The notes beneath the pieces are model-generated. The model ran no database searches. It had not been told where the DNA came from and saw only the letters and a program-made list of their open reading frames with translations. A DNA stretch of 64,000 bases from Sinomicrobium soli (GTDB lineage: Bacteria; Bacteroidota; Bacteroidia; Flavobacteriales; Flavobacteriaceae): positions 124,001 through 188,000 of the forward strand of contig NZ_QLNV01000003.1 of assembly GCF_003285545.1 (NCBI RefSeq), given 5' to 3'. Below are positions 25,510 to 34,433 of the stretch, in pieces. The stretch's first letter is position 1, and the number at the start of each line of letters is the position of its first letter. The position numbers were made by a program, and so were the translations under genes.

Positions 25510-27234
25510 ATGCAGATAGAAGAACACATCCTCAGGAAAGCCAATCAATGGCTCACCCCTGCCTTTGACGATGCTACCCGGCAGCACATAAAAGAAATGA
25601 TCGAAAACAATCCCGAAGAACTCACGGATTCCTTTTACCGCGACCTGGAATTCGGCACCGGGGGAATGCGGGGTATTATGGGCGTGGGCAGCAACCGCAT
25701 CAACCGGTATACACTCGGAAAAAACACCCAGGGACTGAGCAATTACCTCAGGGAAACATATCCCGGACAACAACTGAAAGTAGCCATAGCCTACGATTGC
25801 CGCCACAACAGCGATACCCTTGCCGGGGTGGTGGCCGAGGTTTTTTCGGCCAATGGTGTGCAGGTATACCTCTTTTCTGCCCTGCGCCCTACCCCGGAGC
25901 TCTCTTTTGCCGTCAGGCACCTGGAATGTCACTGCGGTATTGTACTGACCGCCTCACACAACCCGCCCGAATACAATGGTTACAAGGTATACTGGACCGA
26001 CGGAGGACAGATAGTACCCCCGCAGGACGGAGCGATTATCGAAGAGATCAACCGGTTGTCATTTGGCGATATCCGGTTTTCCCCGGATGAAAAACTCATT
26101 TCGTATATCGATAAGGAGGTAGATGAAGCCTTTATCGCCGCATCAGTAAAAAACGGAAGCTTCAACGCCAAGGATAAAGATAATTTCAGCATCGTTTTCA
26201 CTTCCCTGCACGGTACTTCCATTACCATCCTTCCCGAGGTGCTCAAAAGGGCGGGCTACGAAAACGTGTATATTGTTGAAGAACAGGCTGAACCGGACGG
26301 AAATTTTCCCACGGTAAAATCGCCCAACCCGGAAGAACCCGAAGCCCTCGCGATAGCGCTGCAAAAAGCGGAAGAAACCGGGGCCGACATGGTTATCGGT
26401 ACCGATCCCGACAGTGACCGCCTGGGCATAGCGGTAAGGGATACCGGGGGCAAACTCGTATTGCTCAACGGTAACCAGACCATGGTGCTGATGACACGTT
26501 TTCTGCTGGAACAGTGGAGAAAGGAAGGTAAACTGACAGATCACACCTTTATAGCATCCACCATAGTGTCTACCCCCATGATGTCGGCCATTGCAGAAGA
26601 CTACGGCGTAGAGTACAAAATAGGGCTTACCGGGTTCAAATGGATCGCCAAAATGATCAAGGCCCATCCGCAACAGCCGTTTGTAGGGGGCGGAGAAGAA
26701 AGCTTCGGGTTTATGGTCGGTGATTTTGTACGGGATAAAGACGCCATAACCTCTTCCCTGCTCGCCTGTGAAATTGCAGCTGCCGCCAAGGCAGAAGGCA
26801 GCTCGTTCTACGAGCAGCTCATACAGATGTACGTGGAATACGGTTTCTATAAGGAACACCTGGTCTCCCTGGTTAAAAAAGGAATGAAAGGGGCCGAAGA
26901 GATCAAACAGATCATGACCGGGCTGCGCAACAACCCCCTGAAGGAAATCAACGGTTCGCGGGTAATCCGTATCGAGGATTACCAGGGCTCCGTAGCCAAA
27001 GACATGCTCAGCGGCGAAGAAGAATCCATAACACTCCCGAAATCCAACGTACTGATCTACCATACCGAAGACGGGAGCAAAATAGCGGCAAGGCCCAGCG
27101 GTACCGAACCCAAGATCAAATTCTACATCAGTGTACACACCCGACTGCCATCGGCCGACCTTCTCGACGAAACGGCACGGAAATTGCAGAAACGGATAGA
27201 TCATATCGTAGCAGAACTCGGTATCAACGGCTAA
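25510..27234 (+). CDS. Phosphoglucomutase/phosphomannomutase (alpha-D-phosphohexomutase family)
   Basis: A 574-residue cytoplasmic enzyme that interconverts hexose 1- and 6-phosphates. The catalytic phosphoserine is Ser149 in TASHNPPEYNGYK. The metal loop GTDPDSDRLG is near residue 297, the sugar-binding loop GGGEESFGF near 394 and the phosphate loop RPSGTEPKIKFY near 528. The size (about 570) fits the PgcA-type bacterial phosphoglucomutase. It begins 32 nt after the glycosyltransferase and could supply the hexose 1-phosphate for the nucleotide sugar used by it. Confidence 0.95.
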   Translation: MQIEEHILRKANQWLTPAFDDATRQHIKEMIENNPEELTDSFYRDLEFGTGGMRGIMGVGSNRINRYTLGKNTQGLSNYLRETYPGQQLKVAIAYDCRHNSDTLAGVVAEVFSANGVQVYLFSALRPTPELSFAVRHLECHCGIVLTASHNPPEYNGYKVYWTDGGQIVPPQDGAIIEEINRLSFGDIRFSPDEKLISYIDKEVDEAFIAASVKNGSFNAKDKDNFSIVFTSLHGTSITILPEVLKRAGYENVYIVEEQAEPDGNFPTVKSPNPEEPEALAIALQKAEETGADMVIGTDPDSDRLGIAVRDTGGKLVLLNGNQTMVLMTRFLLEQWRKEGKLTDHTFIASTIVSTPMMSAIAEDYGVEYKIGLTGFKWIAKMIKAHPQQPFVGGGEESFGFMVGDFVRDKDAITSSLLACEIAAAAKAEGSSFYEQLIQMYVEYGFYKEHLVSLVKKGMKGAEEIKQIMTGLRNNPLKEINGSRVIRIEDYQGSVAKDMLSGEEESITLPKSNVLIYHTEDGSKIAARPSGTEPKIKFYISVHTRLPSADLLDETARKLQKRIDHIVAELGING

Positions 27235-27308
27235 CCGCCGGGGTACCCGGATCATTTTTCCGGCACTTTCCCGGTGCCGGAACATCATATATTAATATTC
27301 GAAACCGA

Positions 27309-29135
27309 ATGAATTATTTCAAAAAGATCTTTCGCTTTGCCCGGCCGTACCGCAAATATGCCGTGCTCAATATTATCTGTAATATACTGTACGCCCTGTT
27401 TGCCACGCTGTCTATGGTATCGCTGATACCCATGCTTACCGTACTGTTCGGTGAAGAGGAAAAAATAACCGTCCCGCCGGTATACGACGGTATCGGGCAT
27501 TTAAAATCTTTTCTGGAAGATTATCTCAATTATTACATCACCACCACACAGCAATCCCACGGGGCCGAATATACGCTCGGTATCATGGTCGCGATCATCA
27601 TCTCCCTGTTCCTCCTTAAAAACCTGTTCAATTACCTGGCCATGTTTTTTATCACTTTTCTTCGGAACGGTGTTTTGAAAGATATCCGAAATGCCATGTA
27701 TAAGAAGGTAGTGGAACTGCCCGTAGCCTATTTTTCGGAAAAGCGGAAAGGAGATGTCATAGCCCGTATTTCTTCCGATGTACTGGAAATACAGCACTCA
27801 TTCCTGTCCATACTCGAACTCATAGTGCGGGAACCCCTTACCATTCTGTTTACCATCGTCACCATGTTCTCCCTGAGCACCAAACTCACCTTGTTTGTGT
27901 TTATCTTCATTCCCATCTCCGGCGTCATTATTTCCATGATCGGGAAGCGGCTGAAAAAACAATCGGACAAGGCGCAACTGGAACAGGGATATTTCCTTTC
28001 CATCATCGAGGAAACCCTGGGCGGACTGAAAGTGATCAAAGGCTTTAACTCGGAAAATTATTTTAACAGGCGGTTCCGGTCTTCCACCAACAGGTTCTAC
28101 CAGTTGTCCAACAAGATCCTGAACCGGCAAAACCTGGCTTCCCCTGCAAGTGAATTTCTCGGGATTATCGTTATAGCCATCCTGCTGTGGTACGGCGGGC
28201 ACATGGTCCTGGTGGAGGAAAGCCTGAATGGCCCTGTCTTTATTGCCTATATGGCCCTGGCCTACAATATCCTCACCCCTGCAAAAGCCATTTCCAAAGC
28301 CTCTTACGGGGTTAAAAAGGGCAATGCCGCAGCCGAGCGGGTACTGGCTGTCCTGGAAGAAGACAATCCCATAGCCGACGGCCAGGGGGCAGCGGAGAAA
28401 AACAGTTTTGACCGGGAGATCCGCATCGACCATATCGATTTTCAATACGAGGAGGAAAAGGTACTCCACGATTTTTCCCTCCACATCCCCAAGGGCAGGA
28501 CTGTTGCACTGGTGGGACAATCCGGAAGCGGGAAGAGTACCATTGCCAACCTGCTCACCCGTTTTTACGATGTACAGAAAGGGAGTATTACCATAGACGG
28601 AACGGATATCAGGGACCTGAAACTACACTCGCTTCGGGGGTTAATGGGGCTGGTAACCCAGGACTCCATCCTGTTCAACGATACCGTAAGGGCCAATGTA
28701 GTCATGGGCAAGGAAGATGCCACCGATGCCGAAGTTGAAGCAGCCCTGAAAATAGCCAATGCCCATGAATTCGTTTCCAACCTGCCTAAGGGCATCCATA
28801 CCAACATAGGGGACAGCGGGAACAAACTGTCGGGCGGACAGAAACAGCGGTTGAGCATTGCCCGTGCGGTACTGAAAAACCCCCCGATCATGATACTGGA
28901 CGAGGCTACTTCCGCACTCGATACGGAGAGTGAGAAACTCGTTCAGAAAGCCCTGGAAAACATGATGAAAAACAGGACTTCGGTGGTCATCGCACACCGT
29001 CTTTCCACCATCCAGAATTCAGATCACATCGTAGTCATGCAACAGGGCAGGATCGTGGAACAGGGCACCCATACCGAGCTGATGCTGAAAGACGGTACAT
29101 ACAGGAAGCTCGTGGAAATGCAATCATTCGAATGA
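27309..29135 (+). CDS. ABC exporter, fused permease and ATPase (MsbA-like)
   Basis: A 608-residue half-transporter that works as a homodimer in the inner membrane. The membrane domain (about 1-340) has six helices. The nucleotide-binding domain has Walker A GQSGSGKST near residue 403, Q-loop TQDSILFND, signature LSGGQKQR near 508, Walker B ILDEATSALD near 529 and switch histidine IAHRLS near 561. This architecture covers MsbA and related lipid or drug flippases. The position after a lipid-carrier glycosyltransferase and sugar mutase makes a lipid or glycolipid substrate plausible, but this is inference. Confidence 0.93.
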   Translation: MNYFKKIFRFARPYRKYAVLNIICNILYALFATLSMVSLIPMLTVLFGEEEKITVPPVYDGIGHLKSFLEDYLNYYITTTQQSHGAEYTLGIMVAIIISLFLLKNLFNYLAMFFITFLRNGVLKDIRNAMYKKVVELPVAYFSEKRKGDVIARISSDVLEIQHSFLSILELIVREPLTILFTIVTMFSLSTKLTLFVFIFIPISGVIISMIGKRLKKQSDKAQLEQGYFLSIIEETLGGLKVIKGFNSENYFNRRFRSSTNRFYQLSNKILNRQNLASPASEFLGIIVIAILLWYGGHMVLVEESLNGPVFIAYMALAYNILTPAKAISKASYGVKKGNAAAERVLAVLEEDNPIADGQGAAEKNSFDREIRIDHIDFQYEEEKVLHDFSLHIPKGRTVALVGQSGSGKSTIANLLTRFYDVQKGSITIDGTDIRDLKLHSLRGLMGLVTQDSILFNDTVRANVVMGKEDATDAEVEAALKIANAHEFVSNLPKGIHTNIGDSGNKLSGGQKQRLSIARAVLKNPPIMILDEATSALDTESEKLVQKALENMMKNRTSVVIAHRLSTIQNSDHIVVMQQGRIVEQGTHTELMLKDGTYRKLVEMQSFE

Positions 29136-29150
29136 CGGATACAAAAAAAC

Positions 29151-29173
29151 ATCCGCCTCACGGGGAGACGGAT
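29151..29173. terminator. Hairpin after the ABC exporter, possible terminator
   Basis: ATCCGCCTC, loop ACGGG, GAGACGGAT (one mismatch), 15 nt past the stop. The T-run is on the minus-strand side, so termination of the plus transcript would be weak. Confidence 0.35.
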
Positions 29174-29390
29174 GCAGTTTCATAGTAAGACCCGGACTTT
29201 TTTCACTATATATAAGCAAAAAAAGCATTGGTTGGTCAAAAGGTTGCCCCGAATATAGGTATATTTTTTTATGATTTATTAATAATGGTAATAAAAAAAT
29301 AACTAAAAATTAACTCAGGCCACTCTTTTTGTTAATACGACATTTTAAAGTGTAATCATAATTTCACCGTTTTCTATTTTATCAACCCGA

Positions 29391-29930
29391 ATGTCCGAAT
29401 CAGAACTATTACAGCAACTCAAAAGCCAGGACACCCGTGAGCGGGCGTTCCGGGAACTGGTGTCCCGGTATTCGGAGCGTTTGTACTGGCATATCAGGCG
29501 TACCGTGATCAATCACGACGATACCGACGATGTCTTACAGAATACCTTTATCAAAATATACCGGAATATCGAAGGATTCAAGGGAGAGAGCAGTCTCTTT
29601 TCATGGATGTACCGCATTGCGATCAACGAATCCATTTCCTTTCTGAACAGCAAATCCAGGCGGCAGGGCCTGAACAATACCGAATTACAACAGTCGCTGG
29701 TAGCCAACCTCCATGCTGATCCTTATTTTAACGGGGACGAGGCCGCGTTAAAGTTACAACACGCCATTGCCACACTGCCCGAAAAGCAGAAAACGGTCTT
29801 TAATATGAAATATTTCGAAGCCCTGTCTTATGAAGAGATTTCGGAAATACTGGAGACCTCTGTCGGGGCATTAAAAGCATCGTATCATCATGCCGTAAAA
29901 AAAATTGAGCAGTTTTTAAGTGAGGATTAA
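29391..29930 (+). CDS. ECF-type RNA polymerase sigma factor
   Basis: A 179-residue sigma factor. Region 2: DDTDDVLQNTFIKIYRNIEGFKG and SLFSWMYRIAINESISFL. Region 4: LPEKQKTVFNMKYFEALSY...EEISEILETSVGALKASYHHAVKKIE. It begins an operon: its stop overlaps the next frame (anti-sigma-like), and a small Spy-like exported protein follows. This three-gene order (sigma, anti-sigma, small exported sensor-type protein) is a familiar flavobacterial stress-response arrangement. Start ATG at 29391 is well placed before region 2. Confidence 0.93.
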   Translation: MSESELLQQLKSQDTRERAFRELVSRYSERLYWHIRRTVINHDDTDDVLQNTFIKIYRNIEGFKGESSLFSWMYRIAINESISFLNSKSRRQGLNNTELQQSLVANLHADPYFNGDEAALKLQHAIATLPEKQKTVFNMKYFEALSYEEISEILETSVGALKASYHHAVKKIEQFLSED

Positions 29931-30579
29931 ACCTTCTACGATAAAAACAGTCAAACAGTTATCGTTCCAAGAAACGGCGGAACAGCCGGAAGTCGGAAGC
30001 CCGGAGCCGGAAGTAAAAGTACTGCGGGCTCCGGCCCCAGAAACAAACAATATGAATATGGGAAATACAAATAACAATAATGGCTTTAAGGTTCCGGAAG
30101 GCTATTTCGGGCAACTGGAAGATCGCCTGTTGGCATCGGTCTCCGGAAGCCGCCGTATCTCCCGGGAAGAAGGCTTCTCCGTTCCGGACCATTACCTGGA
30201 GAGCCTGGAAAAACGTATTGCGGAACGGGTCAGTACCGATACTGCCACTACCCCGATGCACCGGAACCCGGTAGTGCGGCTGATCTATACCGTTTCGTCG
30301 GTAGCGGCACTCGTTGCCATATTGCTTTCTGTGGTATTCGGCACGATCTCCCGGACCGGAAGCGGTCCCGACACTGCGTTTACCGGCATACTCCCTGAGG
30401 AGATCGAATATTATATTCAAAACGGTTTTTTATCTGTTGACATCCAGGACATAGGAGACCTCTATGACAGCAGTGAGCTGGAAACCGTAAGCTTTTCCTC
30501 CCTGGATGAGGCATTTATCATGGAATACCTGGAAGAGCATGCGGATATGGATATTTATATGGGTCTTGAGGATGAATAA
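29920..30579 (+). CDS. Putative anti-sigma factor, single-pass membrane protein
   Basis: A frame of up to 219 codons beginning with GTG at 29920 inside the sigma factor's last codons; the ATG at 30052 (MNMGNTNNNNGFKVPEG) is the more natural start, giving 175 residues. It contains a duplicated motif, GFKVPEGYFGQLEDRL and GFSVPDHYLESLEKRI, about 25 residues apart, then one transmembrane helix (VVRLIYTVSSVAALVAILLSV). An acidic external part rich in EEIEYYIQNG and EEHADMDIYMG follows. The position after an ECF factor and the N-in single-pass topology support an anti-sigma role, with the duplicated motif in the cytoplasm as the likely sigma-binding part. No ZAS zinc motif is present. Confidence 0.7.
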   Translation: MRIKPSTIKTVKQLSFQETAEQPEVGSPEPEVKVLRAPAPETNNMNMGNTNNNNGFKVPEGYFGQLEDRLLASVSGSRRISREEGFSVPDHYLESLEKRIAERVSTDTATTPMHRNPVVRLIYTVSSVAALVAILLSVVFGTISRTGSGPDTAFTGILPEEIEYYIQNGFLSVDIQDIGDLYDSSELETVSFSSLDEAFIMEYLEEHADMDIYMGLEDE

Positions 30580-30621
30580 CAATGGATTTTTATATCACAT
30601 ACACACTATAATTACACGAAT

Positions 30622-31071
30622 ATGAACACATTCAGGAACCTGGCACTCACTATCCTTCTTCTCTTTTGCATTGCAGGTATGGCCCAGGAAAAAAGCAAGA
30701 AAGAGCGTTTCATGGCACTCAAGGTAGCCTATATTACGGAAAAGCTTTCGCTGACTTCGGAAGAAGCTGAAAAATTCTGGCCTGTTTACAATAACTATTA
30801 CGAAAAGATATTGGATCTCAGGTACAGGGAATACAAGGATGTCAGGAAAAAAATAAAGGACAATGACATAGGGAATATGTCTGAACAGGAAGCTAACAAG
30901 CTGCTGTCTGCACTGGAAGCCATAGAGTATGAGAATTACCAGGAAGATATAAAGCTCACCAAAAAACTCAAGGGCATTATCCCGGCAGGTAAAATACTCC
31001 TGCTCAAAAAAGCCGAAAAAGATTTCAGCAGGGAACTGCTCCACAAGCTTAAACGGGATAAGTCAAAATAA
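30622..31071 (+). CDS. Small exported Spy/CpxP-like protein of a sigma factor operon
   Basis: A 149-residue exported protein. The signal peptide is MNTFRNLALTILLLFCIAGMAQ with cleavage likely after GMA. The mature part is all-helical and highly charged, with KLSLTSEEAEKFWPVYNNYYEKI resembling the LTxxQ-type helix of Spy/CpxP envelope chaperones. It ends in a basic tail. In Flavobacteriaceae such genes often follow ECF sigma and anti-sigma genes and are labelled sensors of the sigma factor; that is a recollection, not shown here. Closes its operon, with a strong terminator 13 nt after the stop. Confidence 0.75.
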   Translation: MNTFRNLALTILLLFCIAGMAQEKSKKERFMALKVAYITEKLSLTSEEAEKFWPVYNNYYEKILDLRYREYKDVRKKIKDNDIGNMSEQEANKLLSALEAIEYENYQEDIKLTKKLKGIIPAGKILLLKKAEKDFSRELLHKLKRDKSK

Positions 31072-31083
31072 CGTCCGGACCTG

Positions 31084-31118
31084 AAAAAGCCCTCACGAAA
31101 ACGAAAGGGCTTTTTTTT
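31084..31118 (+). terminator. Strong intrinsic terminator
   Basis: AAAAAGCCCTC, interior ACGAAAACGAAA, then GGGCTTTTTTTT. It ends the first sigma factor operon and lies 30 nt before the convergent DUF4198 gene. Confidence 0.9.
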
Positions 31119-31147
31119 GATATTCTCATTTCACTGTTATCCGCTGT

Positions 31148-31861
31148 TTACCGCTGCGCACTATAGGTCGTAAAATGCCATATAAACTGGTACTCCTTTC
31201 CGTTAAATGTTCCGGGCACCTGTTCCTTATACGACGTTTCCACTACATAGGTCTCTTTCCAGGGTGTTGTAAAGGATACCTTCCCTTCCTTGTCGGTATG
31301 AAGGGTTTTCTCCCATCCTCCGGGTAAAAATACCTTGAGTTCATTTTCAGCCAGGGGCTTGCCGTCATACATGAGCCGGAGTACTATTTCTCCCTCCTCT
31401 TTTTCCGGAATGATCTCCAGTTTGGACAGGGAAGCCGCCCCGGGAACATTTTCTGCCTGTTTTCCCACATGTACAGAGGCTACGGAGGCGTACTCCGTTT
31501 TGAAAATTCCCAGGTCATACTCGGTATAATCGACCACGTCTACCTTGTCATTGGTGAGCACCACACGATAAATCCCGGCTGTTCCGGGAACAAAAGAGGC
31601 CGTATAATGATTATCTGCCGCTTTTTTCTCCAGTTCTGTCGTGCTTCCGTCGGGGGCTACCAGATGCAGGACAAAATCGGCAGCAAAAGAAAAATGTCCG
31701 TCCACATCTTCGCGCTGCCCGTAGGCATATTCACCGAAAAACACTTTTACCTCATGAGAGGTACCCGGTGTTCCCTCCGGTTTTGTTTCGAGCCACAGGA
31801 AATGTGCATTTGCCTGCTGAAGGCCCAGGATGGCTATGAGAGCCAGGATAGTTTTTTTCAT
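31148..31861 (-). CDS. DUF4198-family periplasmic protein
   Basis: A 237-residue exported protein with signal peptide MKKTILALIAILGLQQANA and the mature N-terminus HFLWLETKP. The histidine next to the signal cleavage site is characteristic of DUF4198 proteins, whose members are often linked to transition-metal uptake. Two beta-sandwich halves follow (about 22-130 and 135-237), the second with a bacterial Ig-like pattern (LKVFLPGGWEKTLHTDKEGKVSFTTPWK). It is the last gene of a minus-strand iron-related operon. A metal-binding role is inferred from the family and the neighbours. Confidence 0.8.
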   Translation of the reverse strand: MKKTILALIAILGLQQANAHFLWLETKPEGTPGTSHEVKVFFGEYAYGQREDVDGHFSFAADFVLHLVAPDGSTTELEKKAADNHYTASFVPGTAGIYRVVLTNDKVDVVDYTEYDLGIFKTEYASVASVHVGKQAENVPGAASLSKLEIIPEKEEGEIVLRLMYDGKPLAENELKVFLPGGWEKTLHTDKEGKVSFTTPWKETYVVETSYKEQVPGTFNGKEYQFIWHFTTYSAQR

Positions 31862-31962
31862 TTTTCAAGGTTTAAAAGATTAAAATATTTCCGGGAAATA
31901 CCGGAAATAACACAAGAGCCTTTCTGCTTTTCCGGACTCCGAACAAGGTTTTTTACCATTCG

Positions 31963-33585
31963 TCATACTACCGGTGCCTTATCTTTCGGCACTGCCCTCC
32001 CCTGCTTTACGGGACGGCCGGGCACTTTCTGTTTTTTCAGTTTCAGGGCTATAATAAGGGTAGTTACCGAGAGCAGTATCCAGAACACATCCACAAAGAA
32101 TATGTCATAATGCCCCGCCCTGAGGGTCACCCATATCCAGTTGCCCGATACCAGTCCGTTAGCCACCGGCACCAGGAACCCTATCAGCGATCCGCTGATA
32201 AGGGTGTATTTATTGGTAAAATAATTATCCCTCTTTACCGTAAACAACACCGTCAATACGAGCCAGCTATAGAAAAATATCCGGTATATCTGTGTTACCC
32301 TCGAAGGATCAAAATCATGTACCAGCACCTTCACGGCTACAAAAGTAAACGCTGTTGCGGGGTACATGCTCAGGCATACGGCGATATATATCCACACCAA
32401 CCACGCATTAAAGCGCCGCTTGCTTTCGGAAACACTCTTTCTGTCACGGGCCACCAGCCAGATCATGACCCCGGAGATAATCACAAAACAGGACACAATA
32501 CCCAACACGAAATAAACAATGCGCAATCCCCGTCCGCCAAAATCCCCGAAATGCAACTTGTTGAGTACATTCGTTGCCGCATCCACATAGTTAAAATCCT
32601 TAAACGGATCCTTCGTATATACCACCTCCCCGGTACCTGCCCTGAAGACCATCTTTCCCTTTCCGGTAAAACTGCTCGTATTCCGGGCCAGTCCCTCTAC
32701 AGCGATATGCATATTGGTATCGCCGTAATTCATTACAGTCACCCATCTTATATCAAAATCGGGCCATGTCTCGTGAACCTTATCCACATAAGCATCCACA
32801 TCCGGGACCCCGTTCCCTGCCCTGCCCTGCAACTCATACCCGGAGGCTCCATAGCCAAAATCCTCATACATTTTTGCCGTATCATTATTATACACCAGGG
32901 AAACCACCGGGGGAGCCATGACACTGGCCCCTATCATGAGATAGGTTCCGGTAAGTGCAAAGACAAACTGGTAAGGCAATCCCAGTATTCCCAGTGCGGT
33001 ATGTGCATCGGTCCACATCGCTTTCAGTTTGGCCCGTGGCCTGAACAGGTAAAAATTGGAAACGATCTTGTTCCAGTGTACCAGCACCCCGGTAATTACG
33101 GCAAACAAAAAGAAAAAAGCGACCAGGCCGGCCAGCAGATATCCGGAAGTACCGTAAAAGTTGAGCTGGGCAAAAAAGTGAAGCCGGTACAGCAGTTCTC
33201 CTATGGAATAGGAACTGTAATAATCATAGCTTTCGGCATTCTCCTTGTCCATATAGAAGAACGTCCCGGCCCTGGCCTCTTCAGGAGCCAGCGTATCCTT
33301 ACTTGCCGTGATATTCACCGATACCCTTTTCTCCTCGTAGTACTGGTTAAAGCTTATATCTCTTCCGTAGAGGGGGGTTCTCTCCCTTATACTGTCGAGC
33401 AGGACATTGAGACCGGCATCGTTCAATGCTGCACTGCTTACGGTTTCATTGCGCTCCCAACTGATGATCTCATCCCGGAAAAAGGAAAAAGAACCTGCAA
33501 AAAAAATAACGTACAATGCGGCACTTATAACGATGCCACTAATGGTATGGGTGTTGAAAAGAACATTGTATATTCTGTTATCCAT
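31963..33585 (-). CDS. PepSY-associated transmembrane protein (iron-regulated membrane protein family)
   Basis: A 540-residue inner-membrane protein of the PepSY_TM group. Helix 1 carries FNTHTISGIVISAALYVIFF. A large periplasmic PepSY-like region (about 35-130) follows, then LLYRLHFFAQLNFYGTSGYLLAGLVAFFFLF with conserved histidines and VHWNKIV, and a second periplasmic loop (about 225-350). LNKLHFGDFGGRGLRIVYFVLGIVSCFVIISG and several C-terminal helices complete it. Members (PiuB and FegA-neighbour type) accompany siderophore receptors and are thought to reduce or process ferric siderophores. Here the receptor is absent, but the two small membrane genes upstream match the usual partners. Confidence 0.88.
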   Translation of the reverse strand: MDNRIYNVLFNTHTISGIVISAALYVIFFAGSFSFFRDEIISWERNETVSSAALNDAGLNVLLDSIRERTPLYGRDISFNQYYEEKRVSVNITASKDTLAPEEARAGTFFYMDKENAESYDYYSSYSIGELLYRLHFFAQLNFYGTSGYLLAGLVAFFFLFAVITGVLVHWNKIVSNFYLFRPRAKLKAMWTDAHTALGILGLPYQFVFALTGTYLMIGASVMAPPVVSLVYNNDTAKMYEDFGYGASGYELQGRAGNGVPDVDAYVDKVHETWPDFDIRWVTVMNYGDTNMHIAVEGLARNTSSFTGKGKMVFRAGTGEVVYTKDPFKDFNYVDAATNVLNKLHFGDFGGRGLRIVYFVLGIVSCFVIISGVMIWLVARDRKSVSESKRRFNAWLVWIYIAVCLSMYPATAFTFVAVKVLVHDFDPSRVTQIYRIFFYSWLVLTVLFTVKRDNYFTNKYTLISGSLIGFLVPVANGLVSGNWIWVTLRAGHYDIFFVDVFWILLSVTTLIIALKLKKQKVPGRPVKQGRAVPKDKAPVV

Positions 33586-33607
33586 CAGGATCGGTCTTGG
33601 TTTTTAC

Positions 33608-33655
33608 TCACTAAGTGAGATTTAAAATGCTCCGACGCTTGCGTCGAAATGTTTT
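33608..33655. repeat. Two short inverted repeats upstream of the PepSY gene
   Basis: CTCACTAAGTGAG (33608-33620) is a perfect palindrome around one base. TCCGACGCTTGCGTCGA follows about 15 nt later. They lie in the 150-nt space between the small membrane gene and the PepSY gene and could be a processing or regulatory signal. Confidence 0.35.
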
Positions 33656-33736
33656 TTCGGGACTTCCGGTTTATGCCTCGCGAACCTGCTCCGAGGTCAT
33701 GGACTATTTTCGGATCAGGACAGGTCCGGTTTCCTC

Positions 33737-34036
33737 TTACACAAGAGGATTATACGTTTTTCCGAGGTAGATGAACACCGCGAAAAAGAGGGTCAGCAAA
33801 AGATATATTCCCCATACCTTCCATCCGTTCTTCGCCAGGAACGCCAATATTAAAAGTGCTCCCCACAACAAGAACCCGGCATAGCGCAGTGTCATGATCA
33901 CATTGACGTGATCCAGCCAGAACGCCAGTGCTATATGTACCGAGGTCGTTACCATATATCCTCCTATAAAACCAGCAGTAATTTTCGCAAAACGCTGCCA
34001 GGGCGACCGCGTCAGGTATTTTTTATTGGCCGGCAT
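33737..34036 (-). CDS. Small membrane protein, DUF3649-like
   Basis: A 99-residue protein with three hydrophobic helices (about 15-38, 48-66 and 72-92). The opening SPWQRFAKITAGFIGGYMVTTSVHIALAF resembles DUF3649 proteins, which accompany PepSY-TM proteins in iron-uptake operons. It overlaps the end of the upstream gene by 14 nt, so the two are translated from one message. Family assignment is by pattern and gene order, not by a search. Confidence 0.65.
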   Translation of the reverse strand: MPANKKYLTRSPWQRFAKITAGFIGGYMVTTSVHIALAFWLDHVNVIMTLRYAGFLLWGALLILAFLAKNGWKVWGIYLLLTLFFAVFIYLGKTYNPLV

Positions 34037-34379
34037 AAGGCAGGATTAATTCGACGACAAAAGAAAGAATCGCAATAACCAGGACTCCCCGGTAATTTAT
34101 AAACTTCAGGGGAGATACTATAACAACAAGGCTTCCCAGGGTCATCAGTATAACAAAAAAAGCAAATATCCCCGCCCCGGTACCATAATACAGGACAGAG
34201 AGCGACAGCCCTGCAAAAAGCATACACGATCCGGCTATTTTACTTTCCGCGGTATGCACCTGCAGCCACTTCTCTATTCGCAGGGACTTGCTCAACACTG
34301 CCCGCCTCGAAGTATTGTAAAATGCATAAAACCCTAAAAAAGTAATGACGACAATCAGGGTAGTCATATTCTGATACAT
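34023..34379 (-). CDS. Small membrane protein, DUF3325-like
   Basis: A protein of 118 residues if started at MYQNMTTLI (34379), or 114 from the next ATG (34367). The frame extends to 34433, but that start would lie upstream of the putative Fur site. Four hydrophobic helices are seen, the first TTLIVVITFLGFYAFYNTS, then a basic linker RRAVLSKSLRIEKWLQ and three more helices. Size, topology and position before a DUF3649-like gene and a PepSY-TM gene fit DUF3325. First gene of the iron-related operon. Confidence 0.65.
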   Translation of the reverse strand: MYQNMTTLIVVITFLGFYAFYNTSRRAVLSKSLRIEKWLQVHTAESKIAGSCMLFAGLSLSVLYYGTGAGIFAFFVILMTLGSLVVIVSPLKFINYRGVLVIAILSFVVELILPYAGQ

Positions 34380-34383
34380 TTTA

Positions 34384-34400
34384 TTTTGACTAATTCTAAA
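34384..34400 (-). promoter_or_regulatory. Possible Fur-type operator
   Basis: TTTTGACTAATTCTAAA lies immediately upstream of the first gene. The arms TTTTGA and TTCTAAA are imperfectly inverted. It resembles the TTAGA-N-TAATTCTAA type of iron box I recall for Bacteroidota Fur. Support is mainly the matching gene content. Confidence 0.4.
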
Positions 34401-34433
34401 CAGCGACAAATATAATAACGGAATACGGATCAA

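Noticed and set aside
26143-27288. 381-codon open frame on the minus strand
   Set aside because: Antisense to the phospho-sugar mutase, with phenylalanine/glycine-rich shadow composition and no start or motif of its own.
32110-33618. 502-codon open frame on the plus strand
   Set aside because: Antisense to the PepSY-TM gene. Its histidine- and proline-rich translation has no family pattern, while the minus strand encodes a clear multi-helix membrane protein.
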